Source of the DNA: Candidatus Brocadiaceae bacterium
Lineage (GTDB): Bacteria > Planctomycetota > Brocadiia > SM23-32
DNA: 64,000 nucleotides
NCBI GenBank assembly: GCA_012728835.1
Contig: JAAYEJ010000067.1
Coordinates: 1 to 64,000 of the forward strand
Direction of reading: 5' to 3'
Part shown: in pieces, positions 17,310-25,446 of the stretch
Numbering within the stretch: the first letter of the stretch is position 1
Layout: the number at the start of each line of letters is the position of its first letter
Position numbers and translations under genes: made by a program
The notes under the pieces: model-generated
Database searches by the model: none
What the model was told of the DNA's origin: nothing
The model's input: only the letters and a program-made list of their open reading frames with translations

Positions 17310-18059
17310 TCAGGCACGGAGCGCCGCCTGCTGGAAGAGCACGAGGGCGTTGTACGCCGAGTGCGTCCAGGCCGCCACGCCGAAGCCGCGCGTCGTGAAC
17401 ACCACGCCGAGCGCCAGCCCACAGACGGTCCGATACAGGAACCGGTAGCTTTCCAGCGGTTCGCCCAGCGGGCCGACGTGGTGCGCGGCCGCGAACAGCA
17501 CGCTGGAGGCCGCCAGCATGACGGCCAGGCTCGGCGCCCGGCTCCACAGGAACACGCGGCAGAGCAGCAGCGAGCCCCCGCCCACCAGCAGCAGCCGGAA
17601 GACGAGTTCCTCGTAGACGCCCGCGCCCAACGCCAGGCAGAGCGGCCCGTGGGCCGGCCAGTCGATCGCGAACACCACCCGCGACGCACGCTCGTCCAGC
17701 AGCCCGGCCAGCGCCGGCGCGCCCTTGTAGAGCAGCGTGGCGTAGAAGGCCGATTCGCCGATGATGCCCGCCACGGCCAGCAGGCTGAACGGCCGCGCCC
17801 GGCCGCTGCGCCACAGGACGCCCAGCAGCGCGAGCACCAGCGCCACGTTCAGCAGGTGCGCCGCCTCGATGCCGATCAGGTTCAGCGGGCCCGTCAGCCA
17901 GGCCTGCGCCAGGTTGCGTTCCCCGTAGCCGCTCTGGATGATGCCCCAGTGGTAGACGAGCATCAGGGGCAGGACGCTGACGATGCCCATCGTGAGCGAA
18001 CGGGACTCCTCCACGTAGCCCTCGTCCCGTTCGGCGTCCGGCGCGACGCGTTCGCTCAT
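17310..18059 (-). CDS. CPBP-family intramembrane glutamic protease (Rce1/CAAX-like)
   Basis: A membrane protein of 249 residues with about seven hydrophobic helices. The family's conserved motifs are present in order: GVYEELVFRLLL (EExxxR), FAAAHH (FxxxH) and WTHSAYN (HxxxN/B). The N-terminus has a short hydrophilic stretch. ATG 18059 follows the uppP stop by 10 nt, so the gene is third in the lipoprotein-uppP-CPBP operon. Members cleave or process membrane proteins or peptides; the target here is unknown. Link to envelope maintenance is suggested by uppP next door. Confidence 0.85.
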   Translation of the reverse strand: MSERVAPDAERDEGYVEESRSLTMGIVSVLPLMLVYHWGIIQSGYGERNLAQAWLTGPLNLIGIEAAHLLNVALVLALLGVLWRSGRARPFSLLAVAGIIGESAFYATLLYKGAPALAGLLDERASRVVFAIDWPAHGPLCLALGAGVYEELVFRLLLVGGGSLLLCRVFLWSRAPSLAVMLAASSVLFAAAHHVGPLGEPLESYRFLYRTVCGLALGVVFTTRGFGVAAWTHSAYNALVLFQQAALRA

Positions 18060-18069
18060 GCGAGCCCTC

Positions 18070-18912
18070 TCAGCCCGACAGCCCGGCCAGCAGCATGGCC
18101 AGGCCCGCCGGCAGGCAGTAGGCCGCAAACCAGTGGAGCCGGCCGCGTTCGATCATCCGCAGGAGGACGATCAGGGCCAGCCCGCCCGTCAGGCCCGAAA
18201 CCAGGACGCCCGCCGCGAGCGCGCCGGCCGTCACCGGCGGCCCGGCCGCCGGCGACTGCGTTCCGAGGCTCCGGAGCACCTCCCAGACGGCCGCTCCCGT
18301 GAGGGCGGGCACAGCCAGGAGGAAGGAGAAACGGCCGGCCAGCCGCCGGTCCAGGCCGGCCGCGCGTCCCGCCACAATCGTGATGCCCGAGCGGCTGAGG
18401 CCGGGCAGCAGCGCCATCGCCTGGGCCGCGCCCACCGCCAGCCCGCGGCCGATCGTGACGCGCTCGCGCGTGCCGGGCCGGATCGTGCGCGAGGCCAGCA
18501 GGATGGCGCCCGTGCAGCACAGGAACGCGCCCGCCGCCGCCAGGTTGTCGAACAGGCCGCCGATGGCGTCGCCGGCCAGAACGCCGATCACGGCCGCCGG
18601 GATGGTGCCGACGACGACCGCAGCGGCCGTGCCGAACAGCGGCGCCCGTTCCTCGATCGCCTCGGCTCCGGCACCGCGCAGGAGCAGCAGCCCGCCCCGC
18701 AGCGCATCCGTGACCAGGGCCAGAACGTCGCGCCAGAGGACCGCCAAGATGGCCCCCAGCGTGCCGGCGTGCAGCGCGACTTCGAGGGCGACGCCCGGCT
18801 GCTGCACGTTCAGCAGGTGCTTGGCTGCGACCAGGTGGGCGGAGCTGCTGACCGGCAGAAACTCCGTCAGCCCCTGCACAAGCCCCAGCAGAATGCCTTG
18901 CCACATGTTCAT
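18070..18912 (-). CDS. uppP: Undecaprenyl-diphosphatase UppP (BacA)
   Basis: A polytopic protein of 280 residues, the usual size. It recycles the lipid carrier of peptidoglycan and polysaccharide synthesis by removing one phosphate from undecaprenyl diphosphate. Both signature regions are intact: GLTEFLPVSSSAHL near the N-terminus (catalytic Glu and Ser cluster) and LLPGLSRSGITI in the middle (PGxSRSG). ATG 18912 is used; a second in-frame ATG lies at 18906, and neither has a strong ribosome site. It starts 32 nt after the lipoprotein gene and is probably co-transcribed with it. Confidence 0.95.
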   Translation of the reverse strand: MNMWQGILLGLVQGLTEFLPVSSSAHLVAAKHLLNVQQPGVALEVALHAGTLGAILAVLWRDVLALVTDALRGGLLLLRGAGAEAIEERAPLFGTAAAVVVGTIPAAVIGVLAGDAIGGLFDNLAAAGAFLCCTGAILLASRTIRPGTRERVTIGRGLAVGAAQAMALLPGLSRSGITIVAGRAAGLDRRLAGRFSFLLAVPALTGAAVWEVLRSLGTQSPAAGPPVTAGALAAGVLVSGLTGGLALIVLLRMIERGRLHWFAAYCLPAGLAMLLAGLSG

Positions 18913-18944
18913 GTGCAACCCGGTCGCGGGCGTCTGGGGGGCCT

Positions 18945-20306
18945 CTACGCCCCTGCCGCCCCCCCTCCCGTGGCCGTCTGCGGAGGCAGGGCATCGCGGA
19001 TGTACTGAAGGCCGGCTTCGGCGGCCTCCTTGCGCGCCCGCAACTCGATCAGCTTCTCCAGGTCGGCGAACACCTCGGCCTCCTGGAGGAACTCCCGCCC
19101 GATGGACTGCCCGAAGACGGCCATCTTCTCGCGCAGTTCGGCCATCCGTGCAGGGCTCTCGTCCGGCGGCAGTTGGCCCGACTGCTCCTCGTCCTGCGCC
19201 GCGTGTGCACGCAGGGCCTGCATGTCCGGCAACGCGCCGGTGCCGGCCATCTGCTCCAGGCGGCGTGCGGCGGCGTCCAGCCGCAGCCCGGCGGTGGCGG
19301 CCAGCGCGATCGTGCCGGGCGGGGCGGCGGCCTCTTCGACCATGGCCTCGACCTCGGACAACCCGAGCCCGACTCGGGACGCCCCCCACTGCTCGTAGGC
19401 CTTCGACAGCTCCACGACTGCCTGCTGCGCCGTATCCAGTCCGGCCTGCAGCCGTTCGCGGGCCTTCTGGGCGTTGGCCCGGACTTCGGCGAGGAGGCGT
19501 CCGTAGTCGGCCACCTCGGCGTCGATCTGGCCGGCGTCCATGTCGGTTGTCGCGATGCGCCTGGCCAGGCCGCCCTTCCTGGCCGCCAGATCGGTGACGA
19601 TCGCCAGTGCCTCGGCGCGCCCGGCCCGGAGCCCCCGCTCCTGGGCCAGGGCCCGTCGCCTGTCGACCGTCGCGAAGAACGCGGGCTTGAACTCCTGCCA
19701 GGCGAGCTGGCGGCGCGTGCGTTCGGCGGCGATGCGGTCGTGCAGTTCAGCGGCCCGGGCCTGGACCTCGGCCACCGCCTCCGTCAGGAGCGCCCCGGCC
19801 AGCCCTTCCTTCTCCTGCCGGGCCTTCTGCTCCTCGGGCGACCCCGGGCGGTAGGCCTGCACCAGGAACACCTCGGCCGACGGCGAGACGGAGGCTCCGT
19901 CCTCCGTCCACGGGTACGGACGGGGTCGGACCGTCTCGGCCGCACGCGTCCATTCCTCGGGGGTGGGCAGGCGCTTCATGTGCCAGACGGCGCAGCGCTT
20001 CGCCTCCTTCCGCGACAGGCCCACGACGGGCCGGCCCGCCTCCGGGCTGCCGGGCAGCACGTCCTGCCACTGCACGGGCACGTCCTGGCCGGTTCCCTCC
20101 AGGTAGTCCATGTACTGGCCGACCGTCAGCGGCCGGGTGGTGATGAACACAAACTGCTCACCCGGCAGGAGCGTTACGCCCGCGGGGGTCTGTGCCGTCG
20201 GGCCCACCACGCGGCGCACGGGAGGGGGCGTCGCCTCCTCCTTCTTCTCGCACCCTGTCACGAGCAAGGCAACGCACACAACGGCGGGCAGCAACTGGCG
20301 GAACAT
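18945..20306 (-). CDS. Lipoprotein with a short SUMF1-like segment and a long coiled coil
   Basis: A protein of 453 residues. A lipoprotein signal ends at Cys19 (VALLVTGC). Residues about 55-150 resemble part of the formylglycine-generating-enzyme (SUMF1) fold: 'RPLTVGQYMDYLEG', 'RPVVGLSRKEAKRCAVWH', 'KRLPTPEEWTRAAE'. The catalytic Cys pair of true FGE enzymes is absent, so a binding or structural role is more likely. Residues about 170-450 are helical and rich in Ala, Glu, Arg and Gln, with heptad-like spacing typical of a coiled coil. GGAGA precedes ATG 20306. It is first in the operon with uppP. An envelope-anchored structural or sensor protein is inferred. Confidence 0.7.
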   Translation of the reverse strand: MFRQLLPAVVCVALLVTGCEKKEEATPPPVRRVVGPTAQTPAGVTLLPGEQFVFITTRPLTVGQYMDYLEGTGQDVPVQWQDVLPGSPEAGRPVVGLSRKEAKRCAVWHMKRLPTPEEWTRAAETVRPRPYPWTEDGASVSPSAEVFLVQAYRPGSPEEQKARQEKEGLAGALLTEAVAEVQARAAELHDRIAAERTRRQLAWQEFKPAFFATVDRRRALAQERGLRAGRAEALAIVTDLAARKGGLARRIATTDMDAGQIDAEVADYGRLLAEVRANAQKARERLQAGLDTAQQAVVELSKAYEQWGASRVGLGLSEVEAMVEEAAAPPGTIALAATAGLRLDAAARRLEQMAGTGALPDMQALRAHAAQDEEQSGQLPPDESPARMAELREKMAVFGQSIGREFLQEAEVFADLEKLIELRARKEAAEAGLQYIRDALPPQTATGGGAAGA

Positions 20307-20367
20307 GTCGTCGTTCTCCGGATGGGCGTGGCGTCTCCTCGGCCGGGCCGTCCCCGCGGCCCGCTTC

Positions 20368-20397
20368 ATCATAAGCAAACCGTCGCCCGAAAGTCCA
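20368..20397 (-). promoter_or_regulatory. Possible promoter of the lipoprotein-uppP-CPBP operon
   Basis: Minus-strand TGGACT (20397-20392), 18-nt spacer, TATGAT (20373-20368), 62 nt upstream of the start. The -10 is good and the -35 poor. Confidence 0.45.
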
Positions 20398-20494
20398 GTC
20401 GGCCGAATACTCCCGTAACCGTTGCATACGCAGGAGGCCCCCCCTCCCCCCTGCGTGCCCGCCCCCTTGCGCCGGCGAGCCACGGGGGCAGACG

Positions 20495-21067
20495 TCACGC
20501 GAACAGCCGCTCGCCCATCTGCTCGGCGCGGGCCAGCAGGTCCGGTCGGCCGGCCGCCGCCCCGCGCGGGCCGAGGTTGCCCTCGCAGAGGACACCGACC
20601 TCGCCGAAGTCGCCCATCCAGCCCAGGTAGTGCACCAGCTTCCGGGCCTCGCGGCCGTACTCCTCCCGGGGGTTGTCCTCGTAGGTGACGATCACGGCGG
20701 CGCGGCGTGCGCCTTCGAGCTGCGGCTTCAGGCTGCGCGACCGGGGGTCGCGGGTGAAGGTCCGGCAGCGGTCGAAGAACGTCTTCATCTGCCCGCAGAC
20801 GCCGTCGTAGTAGATGGGGCACGCCAGCACCCAGCCGTCCGCGCAGCGGAGGTCCTCCAGGACGGGGGTCAGTTCATCGCGCACGACGCAGCGTCCTCGG
20901 GGCGAGCACGGGCTGCAGCCCTGGCAACCCCTGTAGGTGAGACCGTTGAGGTATACCTCGCGGACGTCGGCGCCGGCCCGGGCCGCACCCTTGAGGACGG
21001 CCCGCATGAGGGTCGTGGAATTGCCCGTCTTTCGCGGGCTTCCGGCGACGGCGATGACCATGCTCAT
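20495..21067 (-). CDS. NADPH-dependent FMN reductase / iron-sulfur flavoprotein-like
   Basis: A protein of 190 residues with a flavodoxin-like fold. The N-terminal phosphate-binding loop for FMN is AVAGSPRKTGNSTTLM. A cluster of cysteines (YRGCQGCSPCSPRGRCVV) follows, as in iron-sulfur flavoproteins, where a compact Cys motif binds 4Fe-4S; here the spacing is C-x2-C-x2-C-x5-C. 'ACPIYYDGVCGQMKTFFDR' is the typical second FMN contact. AAGGAGAGG lies just upstream of ATG 21067. It is last in the operon headed by the sulfatase, 46 nt after the esterase gene. The electron partner is unknown. Confidence 0.85.
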   Translation of the reverse strand: MSMVIAVAGSPRKTGNSTTLMRAVLKGAARAGADVREVYLNGLTYRGCQGCSPCSPRGRCVVRDELTPVLEDLRCADGWVLACPIYYDGVCGQMKTFFDRCRTFTRDPRSRSLKPQLEGARRAAVIVTYEDNPREEYGREARKLVHYLGWMGDFGEVGVLCEGNLGPRGAAAGRPDLLARAEQMGERLFA

Positions 21068-21113
21068 TCGTCCTCTCCTTCGAAGTTCGCCCGGGCGGTC
21101 CTCCGTGCGTTCG

Positions 21114-21851
21114 TCACCGGGCGCGGCGCTGCGCGAAAAGCCACTCGTAGAGTTCCGGGTTTGCGTAGGTCTCCGTCCAGGCATCGTGGCCCGCCTCGGG
21201 GTAGACCGTCAGCCTCGGCTCGGCGCCCAGGGCGCGCAGGGCCTCGACCATGGTCTCGGACTCCCGCAGGGGCACCGTGGTGTCCTTTGCGCCGTGGAAG
21301 ACCCAGACCGGGAGGTGGCGGATGCGGTCGGCCGTCCCGGGGTTCGTCGGGCCGCAGACGGGCGCGATGGCGGCGAAGCGATGCGGCTGCTCGGCCGCCA
21401 GCGCCCAGGTGCCCGCGCCGCCCATGCTCAGCCCCGTCAGGTAGATGCGGTCCGGATCGACGCGGAAGTCGCGCTCGATCTCGTCCAGAAGGGCGGCCAG
21501 TGCGGCGGGCTCGGCGGCCCACCATTGCCAGGCCGGGCATTGCGGCGAGACGACGATGCAGGGGAAGGATCGGCCCTGCTCGATGAGCATCGGCGGGCCG
21601 TGCAGCTTGACCCGTTCCAGTTCGTCGCCGCGCTCGCCGACTCCGTGGAGGAACAGCATGAGCGGCCAGCGCTTCGAGCCGTCGGCGTAGGCCTCCGGCA
21701 GGTAGAGCAGGTAATCGAGGCGCACCCGCTTGCGGATCTCTCCCTCGAAAGTACGGGGCAGTTGCCGCCCGGCCAGGCCATCCCCGGCGGCACACCCGAC
21801 GAATGCGGCGCCCAGGGCCATCATCAACGCGGCCAGAACGATCAATGGCAT
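21114..21851 (-). CDS. Alpha/beta-hydrolase lipoprotein (prolyl oligopeptidase/dienelactone-hydrolase-like esterase)
   Basis: A protein of 245 residues. The signal ends AAFVGC with Cys20 as a probable lipidation site. The fold is alpha/beta-hydrolase: oxyanion region LMLFLHGVGERG, nucleophile Ser142 in GLSMGGAG, Asp190 in HGAKDTTVP and His222 in EAGHDAW. This matches the esterase group found beside polysaccharide-degrading genes. It could remove acetyl or feruloyl esters from glycans at the cell surface; the substrate is inferred from context only. It lies 19 nt after the Gfo/Idh gene in the sulfatase operon. Confidence 0.85.
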   Translation of the reverse strand: MPLIVLAALMMALGAAFVGCAAGDGLAGRQLPRTFEGEIRKRVRLDYLLYLPEAYADGSKRWPLMLFLHGVGERGDELERVKLHGPPMLIEQGRSFPCIVVSPQCPAWQWWAAEPAALAALLDEIERDFRVDPDRIYLTGLSMGGAGTWALAAEQPHRFAAIAPVCGPTNPGTADRIRHLPVWVFHGAKDTTVPLRESETMVEALRALGAEPRLTVYPEAGHDAWTETYANPELYEWLFAQRRAR

Positions 21852-21870
21852 GTTCGTGTCCGTTCTCGAT

Positions 21871-22878
21871 TTAGAGCTTTACGACCTTGCCCGTGCGACA
21901 GGACTGCTCGATGGCCAACAGCACGCGCGTGACCTCCATGCCCTCCTCGGCGCCGGGTCGGGGCTCGACTCCGCGCTCCAGGCATTCGATGAAGTAGTTC
22001 ACGGAGTTGATCCACCAGCCGTGCCGGCGGCCCAGCGGGTCGATGCCGCCGCCGTCGTAGTCCGGCGCCTCCGCCTTCTTGACCGACACCTCCATGTCGT
22101 GGGAGCGCATGGCGGTGTAGATCGTGCCCTTCTGTCCGATCAGTTCGAGCGTGAAGTCGATGCCGCGGGCGAATCCGTCGGGCATGATCCAGTTGGCGTC
22201 CATGACCACCGTGGCGCCGCTGTCGAGCCCCAGCATGGCCACCTGGCAGTCGGGCGTGTCCAGGCCGCGCGCCTTGAGGACGCCGTAGTTGGCCCGGGCG
22301 TAGACCTCGCGGACCTGTCCGCCGATGAGGTACAGGACCGTGTCGGTGCAGTGCGAGAGCAGGAAGAAGGTCGGGGTGGTGTCGGCGGCCCAGGCGAGGG
22401 TGCGGGTCTTGTGGATGGGCTCGCGGAGCTGGATGAAGGCGTTCTCGATCGGGCCGAGTTCGCCGGCGTCGAGTCTGCCCTTCATCGCGTAGGTCTGCAT
22501 CTTGTGGCGGTTGCCGAAGTTGACCATGAGACGTCGGTCATACTTACGGACGGCGTCGCGGATGGCGCGGCAGTCGGCCATGGTAGTCGCAAGTGGTTTT
22601 TCGCAAAGGACATGCATTCCGGCGCGGAGGCAGCCGACGGCCGGTTTGCGGTGATAGCGGTCGGGGGTGGCGACGGTGACGGCGTCCAGTTCTTCCGCGC
22701 GCAGCATCTCGGCGTAGTCTTCGTAGAGCGCCTTCACGCCGAAGGCGCGTCCGAGTGCGCGGGCCTTTCTGCCGTCCAGGTCGCAGACAGCGACCAGCTC
22801 GGCCGAGGCGGACTGCGTGAATGCTCCGGCGTACATCCGGCCCATGGTTCCGGCGCCGATCAGCCCCATGCGTATCAT
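21871..22878 (-). CDS. Gfo/Idh/MocA family oxidoreductase
   Basis: A protein of 335 residues. The N-terminus has the NAD(P)-binding loop GLIGAGTMGRMYAGAF; the family motif 'HVLCEKPLATTMADC' follows, where the Lys of EKP is catalytic. The C-terminal domain (about 130-330) has the usual beta-sheet pattern ('GATVVMDANWIMPD', 'FTLELIGQKGTIY'). Such enzymes oxidise or epimerise sugars and inositols. It lies between an isomerase (17 nt upstream) and an esterase, so a role in converting the sugar released by the sulfatase is plausible. The start follows a G-rich ribosome site. Confidence 0.9.
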   Translation of the reverse strand: MIRMGLIGAGTMGRMYAGAFTQSASAELVAVCDLDGRKARALGRAFGVKALYEDYAEMLRAEELDAVTVATPDRYHRKPAVGCLRAGMHVLCEKPLATTMADCRAIRDAVRKYDRRLMVNFGNRHKMQTYAMKGRLDAGELGPIENAFIQLREPIHKTRTLAWAADTTPTFFLLSHCTDTVLYLIGGQVREVYARANYGVLKARGLDTPDCQVAMLGLDSGATVVMDANWIMPDGFARGIDFTLELIGQKGTIYTAMRSHDMEVSVKKAEAPDYDGGGIDPLGRRHGWWINSVNYFIECLERGVEPRPGAEEGMEVTRVLLAIEQSCRTGKVVKL

Positions 22879-22895
22879 CCCCGGGCCCCCTTGTT

Positions 22896-23798
22896 TCAGG
22901 TTTCGTCGGTGGCGGTCAACTCGCGCAGGACGGCCAGGCTGGCGGCCGCCGCCGCGTCCAGGTTGGCCTGGCTGCCGCCGCCCCGCAGCGGCGAGCACAT
23001 CTCGTAGGCCACGTAGCCGTCGAAGCCGCCCTCTTTGAGGCCGGCGAAGAAGGCGTCCAGGTCCACGAATCCCTGGCCCAGCGGCACGGCGCGGGCCACG
23101 GGCGTCAGCGGTTCGTAGTTGACCAGCCCCGGCACGTAGCGGTAGCGTGCCAGGCGCACGTAGTCGGCCAGCGTCGTCTGGACCATGCGTGGCGCCAGGG
23201 CGCGGGCGCATTCGAACAGGTCGTCGCCGTGCAGCGCAGGTGCCCAGGGGTCGAACATGGCGCGGCAGTTCGCGTGGCCCACCTCGTCCAGGAACTCGAC
23301 GTAGCTGCGCCAGTCCACGCCGACGTCATGGTGGTTCTGCACGCCGACGACCACGCCGAATTCGCCGGCGACCTCCGCGCACTCGCGCACGGCGGCGACG
23401 CACCGGTTCCAGTCGGCGCCGTGCGCGGCCGGGTCGGTGGTGTAGCCGGTGAAGATGCGCACGATGCCGGCGCCGAGCGCGCGGGCCATGCGGGCCATCT
23501 CGCGCACGTAGGCCACCTGGACCTCGCCCAGCGGCGTCTCCGCGTGATCGCTGCCGGCCGTGAAGTCCGTGTAGGCGGCGACCGTGGCGACGCGGACGTC
23601 CGCCTCCTGCGCCGCCTGCCGGACGTCGGCCAGGGCGGCCTCATCCGTGTCGAGGATCGAGAGGTGCGGGCGCTTGCCCATGAGTTCCACCGCCGGGTAA
23701 CCCAGGGCGGCGGCCTTCCGGATGAAGGCGGGCAGGTCCAGGGTGTGCTGCCCCCACAGGCCGGCGTAACTGACCGAGAACAGCGTCGGCGTCATCAT
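22896..23798 (-). CDS. Sugar phosphate isomerase/epimerase-like TIM-barrel protein
   Basis: A protein of 300 residues of the AP-endonuclease-2/xylose isomerase-like TIM family. Metal-site residues can be read in 'GVVVGVQNHHDV', 'CRAMFDPWAPALHGDD', 'QTTLADYV' and 'GYVAYEMCSP' at the ends of barrel strands. GGAGAGG precedes ATG 23798. It lies 27 nt after the sulfatase gene. These proteins interconvert keto sugars or inosose-like compounds; the substrate cannot be named. The protein at 25447 is a second, shorter member of the family. Confidence 0.85.
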   Translation of the reverse strand: MMTPTLFSVSYAGLWGQHTLDLPAFIRKAAALGYPAVELMGKRPHLSILDTDEAALADVRQAAQEADVRVATVAAYTDFTAGSDHAETPLGEVQVAYVREMARMARALGAGIVRIFTGYTTDPAAHGADWNRCVAAVRECAEVAGEFGVVVGVQNHHDVGVDWRSYVEFLDEVGHANCRAMFDPWAPALHGDDLFECARALAPRMVQTTLADYVRLARYRYVPGLVNYEPLTPVARAVPLGQGFVDLDAFFAGLKEGGFDGYVAYEMCSPLRGGGSQANLDAAAAASLAVLRELTATDET

Positions 23799-23825
23799 GA
23801 GAAGCCTCTCCGGATTGTCAGGAAT

Positions 23826-25220
23826 TCAGGTCCGCAGCGGCCGCATGCCGGAGCGCGTCAGCCGGTCCAGCATGAGGAGACGGTGGCGTTCGATCTCCTC
23901 GCGGCAGGCGGGATCGTCGATGGCGTTGCGTCGTTCGAGAGGGTCTTCCTGCAGGTCGAAGAACTGCTCTTCCCCGCCGAGGCCCCAGAAGGCGTACTTG
24001 TAGCGGTCCGTGCGCACGCAGGTGCCGCGCGTGCACCGGTCCGCGTCGGAGAATTCGGAAAGGACAACCTCCTTGCCCTGCCCCCGGCCTTCAATCAACG
24101 GCCGCAGGCTGGCGGCCGACATGTCCTCCGGCACCTCCGCGCCGCAGTAGTCCAGCACCGTCGGCGCGACGTCGAAGGTCTCGACCAGGCCGTCGACGGT
24201 GCGGGCGGACTCCGCGCCGCCGGGGGGCACGACGATCAGCGGCATGCGGGTTACGCACTCGTAGAAGCGCGACTTGCCCGTTCGGCCGAACTCGAACATC
24301 ATCTCGCCGTGGTCGGACACGAACAGGATCAGGGTGTTGTCCAGCAGGCCACGTTCCCGGAGCGCCTCGACGATGCGGGCGATCTGGTCGTCGATCAGCG
24401 TCACGAGCCCCCAGTAGCAGGCGCAGAAGCGGCGCGCCACGGCGTCCTGCTCGGGCGTCGTCGGGCGCGGCGAGCCGTCCTCGCGCACGGCGTAGTTGGG
24501 CGGGAGCTGCACTTCGTCGACCGGGTACATGGTGTCGTACGGGGCCGGAGGGTTGCACGGCGGATGTGGGCCGCAGAAGCCGCACCAGAGGAAGAACGGC
24601 CGGCCGTGGTCGCGGCGGATGAACTCGATCGTGTTCTGTGCCGTCCAGCAGTCCACGTGCTCTTCCAGCGGCAGGGGGAACGGCAGGCACGTCTCCCACC
24701 GGGTGTAGTCGGGCGTGCGGCGCTGCTCGTAGATGGCCTCGTAGGCGCCGGGATGGCGCTGTTCCAGCCAGGCGGCGTAGTCGCGCCCGAGGGGGCCCAG
24801 GCCGATGGGCAGTCCGGCGGACTTCGTCCAGCGGGCGCCCTGGCCGCCGGTCACCCGCTGCTCGTGGAAGCCCCGCTCGGGCATCATGTGGATCTTGCCG
24901 AAGGCGGCCGTGCGGTAGCCGGCGTGCTGGAGGCGCTCCTGGATGGTCAGTTCCCATGCGGGCAGGCCGGGCGTGTCGTCGATGACCTGCTCCATGTAGT
25001 CCACGCCGTGCTGGTGGATGTAGCGCCCCGTCATGAGGCAGGCGCGGCTGGGGATGCAGACGGGATTCTGCGCGTAGGCACGGCGGAAGAACGCCCCGCG
25101 CCCGGCCAGGGCGTCCAGGTGGGGAGTGCGGGCCTGCGCCACGCCGCTCAGGCCGAGGGTATCGTAGCGCTGCTGGTCTGTGGTGATCAGGAGGACGTTC
25201 GGACGGCCTGCGTGGGGCAT
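23826..25220 (-). CDS. Type I sulfatase without signal peptide
   Basis: A protein of 464 residues of the alkaline phosphatase superfamily. The formylglycine site is Cys55 in CIPSRACLMTGRY (C-x-P-S-R), so it needs an FGE or anSME maturase, neither of which is in the window. Metal ligands include Asp15-Gln16 in ITTDQQRYD and Asp-His in FVSDHGEMM. There is no signal peptide, which suggests a cytoplasmic enzyme acting on imported sulfated sugars, unlike most secreted planctomycete sulfatases. It heads a five-gene operon and diverges from the isomerase at 25447. The substrate is unknown. Confidence 0.93.
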   Translation of the reverse strand: MPHAGRPNVLLITTDQQRYDTLGLSGVAQARTPHLDALAGRGAFFRRAYAQNPVCIPSRACLMTGRYIHQHGVDYMEQVIDDTPGLPAWELTIQERLQHAGYRTAAFGKIHMMPERGFHEQRVTGGQGARWTKSAGLPIGLGPLGRDYAAWLEQRHPGAYEAIYEQRRTPDYTRWETCLPFPLPLEEHVDCWTAQNTIEFIRRDHGRPFFLWCGFCGPHPPCNPPAPYDTMYPVDEVQLPPNYAVREDGSPRPTTPEQDAVARRFCACYWGLVTLIDDQIARIVEALRERGLLDNTLILFVSDHGEMMFEFGRTGKSRFYECVTRMPLIVVPPGGAESARTVDGLVETFDVAPTVLDYCGAEVPEDMSAASLRPLIEGRGQGKEVVLSEFSDADRCTRGTCVRTDRYKYAFWGLGGEEQFFDLQEDPLERRNAIDDPACREEIERHRLLMLDRLTRSGMRPLRT

Positions 25221-25259
25221 TTTCGACTCCCGGCGATCTCGGACGTTCGTCGACCGCGC

Positions 25260-25287
25260 ATTCTACCGTCTTGGCGCGCCGGCTCAA
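25260..25287 (-). promoter_or_regulatory. Promoter of the sulfatase operon
   Basis: Minus-strand TTGAGC (25287-25282), 16-nt spacer, TAGAAT (25265-25260), 40 nt upstream of the sulfatase start. Confidence 0.55.
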
Positions 25288-25308
25288 ACCGCACGCGACG
25301 GCGCGCAC

Positions 25309-25337
25309 TTGAAAAGGGCGTGGGGCGGTGCGAGAAT
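25309..25337 (+). promoter_or_regulatory. Possible promoter of the isomerase-GH2 operon
   Basis: TTGAAA (25309-25314), 17 nt, GAGAAT (25332-25337). It diverges from the sulfatase promoter in the 226-bp shared gap. Confidence 0.45.
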
Positions 25338-25446
25338 GGCCGCCGAGCCGGGCGCACGAAACGGCCGGCGGGCAGAGGCGGACTTCGAGCGGATCGCGCT
25401 GCGCGATTCCGGGAGCATTCCAGAGGCGTACAGCAGGAGCGGATCG

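Noticed and set aside
18945-20306. The SUMF1-like lipoprotein as the maturase of the sulfatase at 23826
   Set aside because: The domain is partial and lacks the catalytic Cys, and the protein would be outside the cytoplasm, while the sulfatase has no signal peptide.
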